NCBI GenBank assembly: GCA_963698715.1
Contig: CAVORW010000005.1
Location: forward strand, 186,001-250,000
DNA: 64,000 nt
Source of the DNA: CAWHJB01 sp963698715
GTDB lineage: Bacteria; Chloroflexota; Anaerolineae; Anaerolineales; UBA4823
Reading direction: 5' to 3'
Below, in pieces: positions 60,542-64,000 of the stretch. How positions within the stretch are numbered: the first letter of the stretch is position 1; each line of letters begins with the position of its first letter. The translations under genes and the position numbers were made by a program. Below the pieces are notes generated by a model. That model was not told where the DNA came from. It did not search any database and worked only from the letters and a program-made list of their open reading frames with translations.

Positions 60542-62801
60542 ATTGAGTCGGTTCTTCCGCATCAGCGTACTGATCAGCATGCTGATGGTGGCAGGCTGCA
60601 GGCAGCAGCCCAGCCAGCTGTCCACCAGCTTACCTGAACCTACCAGATCTATAGCCCCAAGTCTTACACCTACACCTGCTCCCACTCTAAATCGCCTCCA
60701 GCAGGCGCAAGCTACTCTGGAGGCAGCCAGGCAAGCTGGAAACACAACCGTTGGGTCTGACATCAAACCACCAGCGGACCACCTGCAGGTAAGCTCCCCG
60801 GATGGAAAAATCGAAGCGCTCTTCTGGTTAGCAGATGGTATCCCCTATTACAGCGTCAACCGGGGGGATGTGGACATTGTATTTCCATCCAGGCTGGGGT
60901 TCACATTTGTGACCGAAGCTCCATTGCAAGCTGGTTTGAGGATCGTAAATTGGCAGGAAACCAGTTTTGACAGGATCTGGGTTCAGCCCTGGGGCGAAGT
61001 CAAAGAAATTCGCAACCATTACAACGAATTACGGATTGAACTATCGGAAGTGGCCGCTCAGCCTCGCCAGATGTTCATTGTGTTTCGAGTGTTCGATGAT
61101 GGCCTGGGTTTTCGCTACGAGCTACCAGAACAGCCTTACCTGGACGAGCTGCAAATTACGAATGAGCTAACCGAATTTGCGATGTGCGCCGACCACCAGG
61201 CCTGGTGGGTCGAAGCCTACCAGGATAATCGCTTCGAATATTTGTATCGCCAGACCCCAATCAGTTTTCTTCCCATCATTGCCAGCAAGGGTGTCCATAC
61301 CCCACTGACGATGCAGACCAACGATGGTTTGTATTTGAGCATCCATGAGGCTGCCTTAACCCACTATGCTTCTATGACGTTAAAAGCGGACGAAAATCTG
61401 GTGCTGAATGCCGACCTAGTTCCCTGGTCCGATGGGATAAAAGTAAAGGGCAGCGCGCCGCTCAAAACTCCCTGGCGCACGATCCAGATCGCACAAAATC
61501 CTGCTGATCTGGTCACCTCTTACCTGATTTTGAACCTGAACGAGCCGAATGCGCTAGGCGATGTTTCGTGGGTGCATCCCGGGAAGTATGTGGGCATCTG
61601 GTGGGGCATGCACCTGGGCAAGTGGACCTGGGGTAGCGGGCCAAACCACGGCGCCACGACCAACAATACAAGAGCCTACCTCGATTTTGCTGCTGAAAAC
61701 GGATTTGCTGGCGTACTGGTGGAGGGCTGGAACCTGGGCTGGGATGGCGATTGGACCGCAAATGGGGAGCAATTCAGCTTTACCACGCCGTACCCAGATT
61801 TTGACTTGAATGGGCTGGCAGCTTATGCAACCGGGCAGGGTGTTGAGTTGATTGGACATCATGAAACGGCTGGCGCGATTGCCAACTACGAATCTCAGTT
61901 GGAATCAGCTTTTGCGCTTTACCAGAGCCTGGGGATCCATACGGTGAAAACCGGATACGTGGGCTGGGGACAGGGTATTCAGCGCTACGATGAGCAGGGC
62001 AATCCGGTTGGGCTGGAATGGCACCATGGTCAATTTATGGTTGAACACCACCAAAAGGTGGTCGAAACCGCGGCCAAGTATCGAATTGCTATTAATGCCC
62101 ATGAGCCCGTTAAAGACACCGGTCTGCGCCGCACATACCCGAATATGCTGACCCGAGAAGGCGCCCGCGGACAGGAGTACAATGCCTGGGACAGCGATGG
62201 GGGCAATCCGCCTGATCACGTGACGATATTGCCTTTTACACGCCTGTTGGCCGGGCCCATGGATTACACTCCTGGTATTCTGGCGCTCACCTTCCCAGAT
62301 TACAAACCCAACAACCGGATCAATCACACCCTCGCAAAAGAGCTGGCCCTGTATGTGGTCATCTACAGCCCTTTGCAAATGGCGGCTGACTTAATCGAAA
62401 ATTACAAAGATCAGCCTGCCTTTCAGTTTATCCGCGCCGTGCCCGCCGACTGGCACGAAACTCTTGTCCTACATGCCCAGATCGGCGATTTTATTACCAC
62501 CGTCCGGCGTGAGCGGGATGGAGACGAGTGGTTTCTGGGGTCCATCACGGATGAAGAAGCGCGCCAGTTAGAAGCCCGGCTGGATTTTCTAAACCCTGGT
62601 AGGACATATGTTGCAGAAATATATTCAGATGGGGCAGCAGCAGATTGGGAGACGCACCCTTATGAGCTAGCAATCAACCACTATCTGGTAACCTCCACGA
62701 CCCAGCTCAGCTTGGGTCTGGCTCCAGGCGGGGGGCAGGCGATCCGGTTTTACCCGGCATCTTCGGATGAAGCGGCTTCACTGCCTGTGTACCAACCATG
62801 A
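60531..62801 (+). CDS. GH97 alpha-glucosidase/alpha-galactosidase lipoprotein
   Basis: About 756 residues from GTG 60531 (TTG 60543 possible). A lipoprotein signal (MLMVAGC) and short linker precede the GH97 N-terminal domain (GLGFRYELPEQ), the TIM-barrel (PGKYVGIWWGMHLGKW; NNTRAYLDFAAENGFAGVLVEGWNLGWDGDW; GHHETAGAIANYES; INAHEPVKDTGLRRTYPNM; ARGQEYNAW) and the C-terminal domain (ADWETHPYE). The conserved Glu residues in GHHE, NAHE and QEYN are present, so calcium-dependent hydrolysis of alpha-glucosides or alpha-galactosides outside the cell is expected. Confidence 0.93.
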   Translation: MRSKLSRFFRISVLISMLMVAGCRQQPSQLSTSLPEPTRSIAPSLTPTPAPTLNRLQQAQATLEAARQAGNTTVGSDIKPPADHLQVSSPDGKIEALFWLADGIPYYSVNRGDVDIVFPSRLGFTFVTEAPLQAGLRIVNWQETSFDRIWVQPWGEVKEIRNHYNELRIELSEVAAQPRQMFIVFRVFDDGLGFRYELPEQPYLDELQITNELTEFAMCADHQAWWVEAYQDNRFEYLYRQTPISFLPIIASKGVHTPLTMQTNDGLYLSIHEAALTHYASMTLKADENLVLNADLVPWSDGIKVKGSAPLKTPWRTIQIAQNPADLVTSYLILNLNEPNALGDVSWVHPGKYVGIWWGMHLGKWTWGSGPNHGATTNNTRAYLDFAAENGFAGVLVEGWNLGWDGDWTANGEQFSFTTPYPDFDLNGLAAYATGQGVELIGHHETAGAIANYESQLESAFALYQSLGIHTVKTGYVGWGQGIQRYDEQGNPVGLEWHHGQFMVEHHQKVVETAAKYRIAINAHEPVKDTGLRRTYPNMLTREGARGQEYNAWDSDGGNPPDHVTILPFTRLLAGPMDYTPGILALTFPDYKPNNRINHTLAKELALYVVIYSPLQMAADLIENYKDQPAFQFIRAVPADWHETLVLHAQIGDFITTVRRERDGDEWFLGSITDEEARQLEARLDFLNPGRTYVAEIYSDGAAADWETHPYELAINHYLVTSTTQLSLGLAPGGGQAIRFYPASSDEAASLPVYQP

Positions 62802-63016
62802 GTAACCAGCCATGTCTATACCGACAACCATTCCATTTCGGCAAGGTAAAGCTCTGCCATTTTTATTGGACAGCCAGGTCATCCAATTCTGGATCAGCAG
62901 AAAATGCGTTTTCGAACCACTTATCTATCATAGAAGTCACGCAGTTCCGGGGAAATATGCACAACCCTACTCAACTACACAAGTCCGATATCTTAAGAAA
63001 ATGAGGAGACGTTCGC

Positions 63017-64000
63017 ATGTCACAAAATGATCACTGGTGGCAAACTGAAATAATTTACCAAATTTACCCTCGCTCGTTTCAAGACAGCAACGGGGATGGC
63101 GTGGGCGACCTGCCCGGTATCACCTCACGACTGGACTATTTAAAAAGCCTTAACATCGGTGCAGTCTGGCTTTCGCCCATCTACCCATCCCCCATGCACG
63201 ACTTCGGCTACGATGTAGCCGATTATTGCGATATCCACCCATTATTTGGAACAATGAATGACTTTGATCAGCTGCTGTCCAAAATTCATAAACTGGGGTT
63301 AAAACTGATGCTCGACCTGGTCCCTAACCACACTTCAGACGAACACCCCTGGTTTCTGGAGAGCCGCAGCAGCCGCGACAATCCCAAACGCGATTGGTAC
63401 ATCTGGCGAGATCCGGCCCCAGGCGGCGGTCCACCCAACAATTGGCTCAGCCACTTCGGCGGATCAGGCTGGACTTACGACCAAAAAACCGGCCAATATT
63501 ACCTGCACCAGTTCGTAAAACAACAGCCTGACCTGAACTACCGCAACCCTGAAGTCGTTACTGCCCTGCTCGACACCATGCGATTTTGGCTAGACAAAGG
63601 TGTAGACGGATTCCGAGTGGACGTGATCGGGCTAATGATGAAAGATTCGCTCTTCCGCGACGAGCCGCTTAACCCTAACTGGGACGGCAAAATCCCCTGG
63701 ACCCGGTTGGAACACATCTATACCGCCAACCTGCCCGAAGTTCACGACCTAGTTCAACAAATGCGCAACCTGCTTGATTCTTACGACGACCGCATGATGG
63801 TGGGCGAAACCTACCTACCGAATGAGGAACTGGTTAAATATTACGGCACCCCGGATAAACCAGAATGTCACCTGCCGTTCAACTTCCAACTCATCCGTGC
63901 TCCGAGTTGGGACGCCGCCCTGGTGCGGAAAATGGTAGATGCCTACGAAGCCACACTACCGCCGGATGCCTGGCCCAATTGGGTGCTTGGCAATCACGAT
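63017..64000 (+). CDS. GH13 alpha-glucosidase, oligo-1,6-glucosidase/trehalose-type (3' truncated by window edge)
   Basis: 328 codons up to the window end. ATG 63017 has GGAG nine bases upstream. QIYPRSFQDSNGDGVGDLPG, DLVPNHTSDEHPWF, GFRVDVIG (nucleophile D202) and MVGETYLP (acid/base E264) are GH13 motifs; the third carboxylate (LGNHD) is the last codon in the window. QDSNGDGVGDL is the calcium-binding loop of the alpha-glucosidase subfamily. No signal peptide, so it is cytoplasmic and would act on sugars released by the GH97 enzyme upstream. Confidence 0.93.
   Translation, partial: MSQNDHWWQTEIIYQIYPRSFQDSNGDGVGDLPGITSRLDYLKSLNIGAVWLSPIYPSPMHDFGYDVADYCDIHPLFGTMNDFDQLLSKIHKLGLKLMLDLVPNHTSDEHPWFLESRSSRDNPKRDWYIWRDPAPGGGPPNNWLSHFGGSGWTYDQKTGQYYLHQFVKQQPDLNYRNPEVVTALLDTMRFWLDKGVDGFRVDVIGLMMKDSLFRDEPLNPNWDGKIPWTRLEHIYTANLPEVHDLVQQMRNLLDSYDDRMMVGETYLPNEELVKYYGTPDKPECHLPFNFQLIRAPSWDAALVRKMVDAYEATLPPDAWPNWVLGNHD

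Overview
The window looks like a contiguous chromosomal segment of a member of the Anaerolineae (phylum Chloroflexota). This is an inference from gene content, not from a marker phylogeny. The supporting signs are several secreted or membrane proteins with long Thr/Pro (TPT-type) linkers behind a signal peptide or lipobox, an exported repeat protein ending in YLPLVNR, a very large BTAD/cyclase/NTPase/TPR regulator, DUF4230 and BNR-repeat proteins, ferredoxin-linked 2-oxoacid oxidation (an anaerobic trait), and a carbohydrate-scavenging gene set (GH3, GH13, GH65, GH97, GH130). Housekeeping genes (rpsT, argS, dnaB, rnpB, one tRNA) argue for chromosome rather than plasmid or phage.

Layout. 0-5 kb: the C-terminal part of an exported repeat protein, a small membrane protein, and two CopC-type copper proteins, the second fused to CopD and broken by a one-base frameshift. 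5-13.3 kb: rnpB (minus), rpsT, argS, a cyclic-2,3-diphosphoglycerate-synthetase-like GTPase, an orphan beta-class DNA methyltransferase and a GHMP kinase/nucleotidylyltransferase fusion. 13.3-22 kb: a response regulator with a degenerate receiver, a DUF151 nuclease, then dnaB, a DnaD-like gene and a double-AAA+ DnaC-like loader in overlapping order, followed by a sensor kinase/regulator/MFS exporter cluster. 22-31.6 kb is the accessory part: hairpin repeats, a complete ISKra4-like insertion sequence with a broken transposase, tRNA-Pro, a stand-alone EF-Ts, a PadR regulator with a textbook operator, a degraded gene, a gene-free but highly structured stretch (29.3-29.7 kb), and two paralogous GerMN-like lipoproteins.

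31.6-50.3 kb: a four-subunit 2-oxoacid:ferredoxin oxidoreductase operon (VorB type), then sugar metabolism: GH13 hydrolase, orphan sugar-binding lipoprotein, DapA-family aldolase, lipoate ligase-like protein, GH130, and an MFS / beta-phosphoglucomutase-GH65 / GH3 operon. The HAD-GH65 fusion would join disaccharide phosphorolysis to beta-glucose-1-phosphate isomerisation in one polypeptide. 50.3-64 kb: the giant SARP/LuxR-like regulator (frameshifted), an ECF sigma/anti-sigma operon that also carries a glycosyltransferase-BNR fusion, and a GH97 + GH13 alpha-glucosidase pair that runs off the window.

The items most worth following up are the DnaB-DnaD-tandem DnaC locus, the structured gene-free region at 29.3-29.7 kb, the family of long hairpins with a shared GGCGG apex, and the unusual fusions (GHMP-NTP transferase, GT-BNR). 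No CRISPR array, prophage or classical defence island was seen. All family assignments come from reading motifs by eye; no database search was run.
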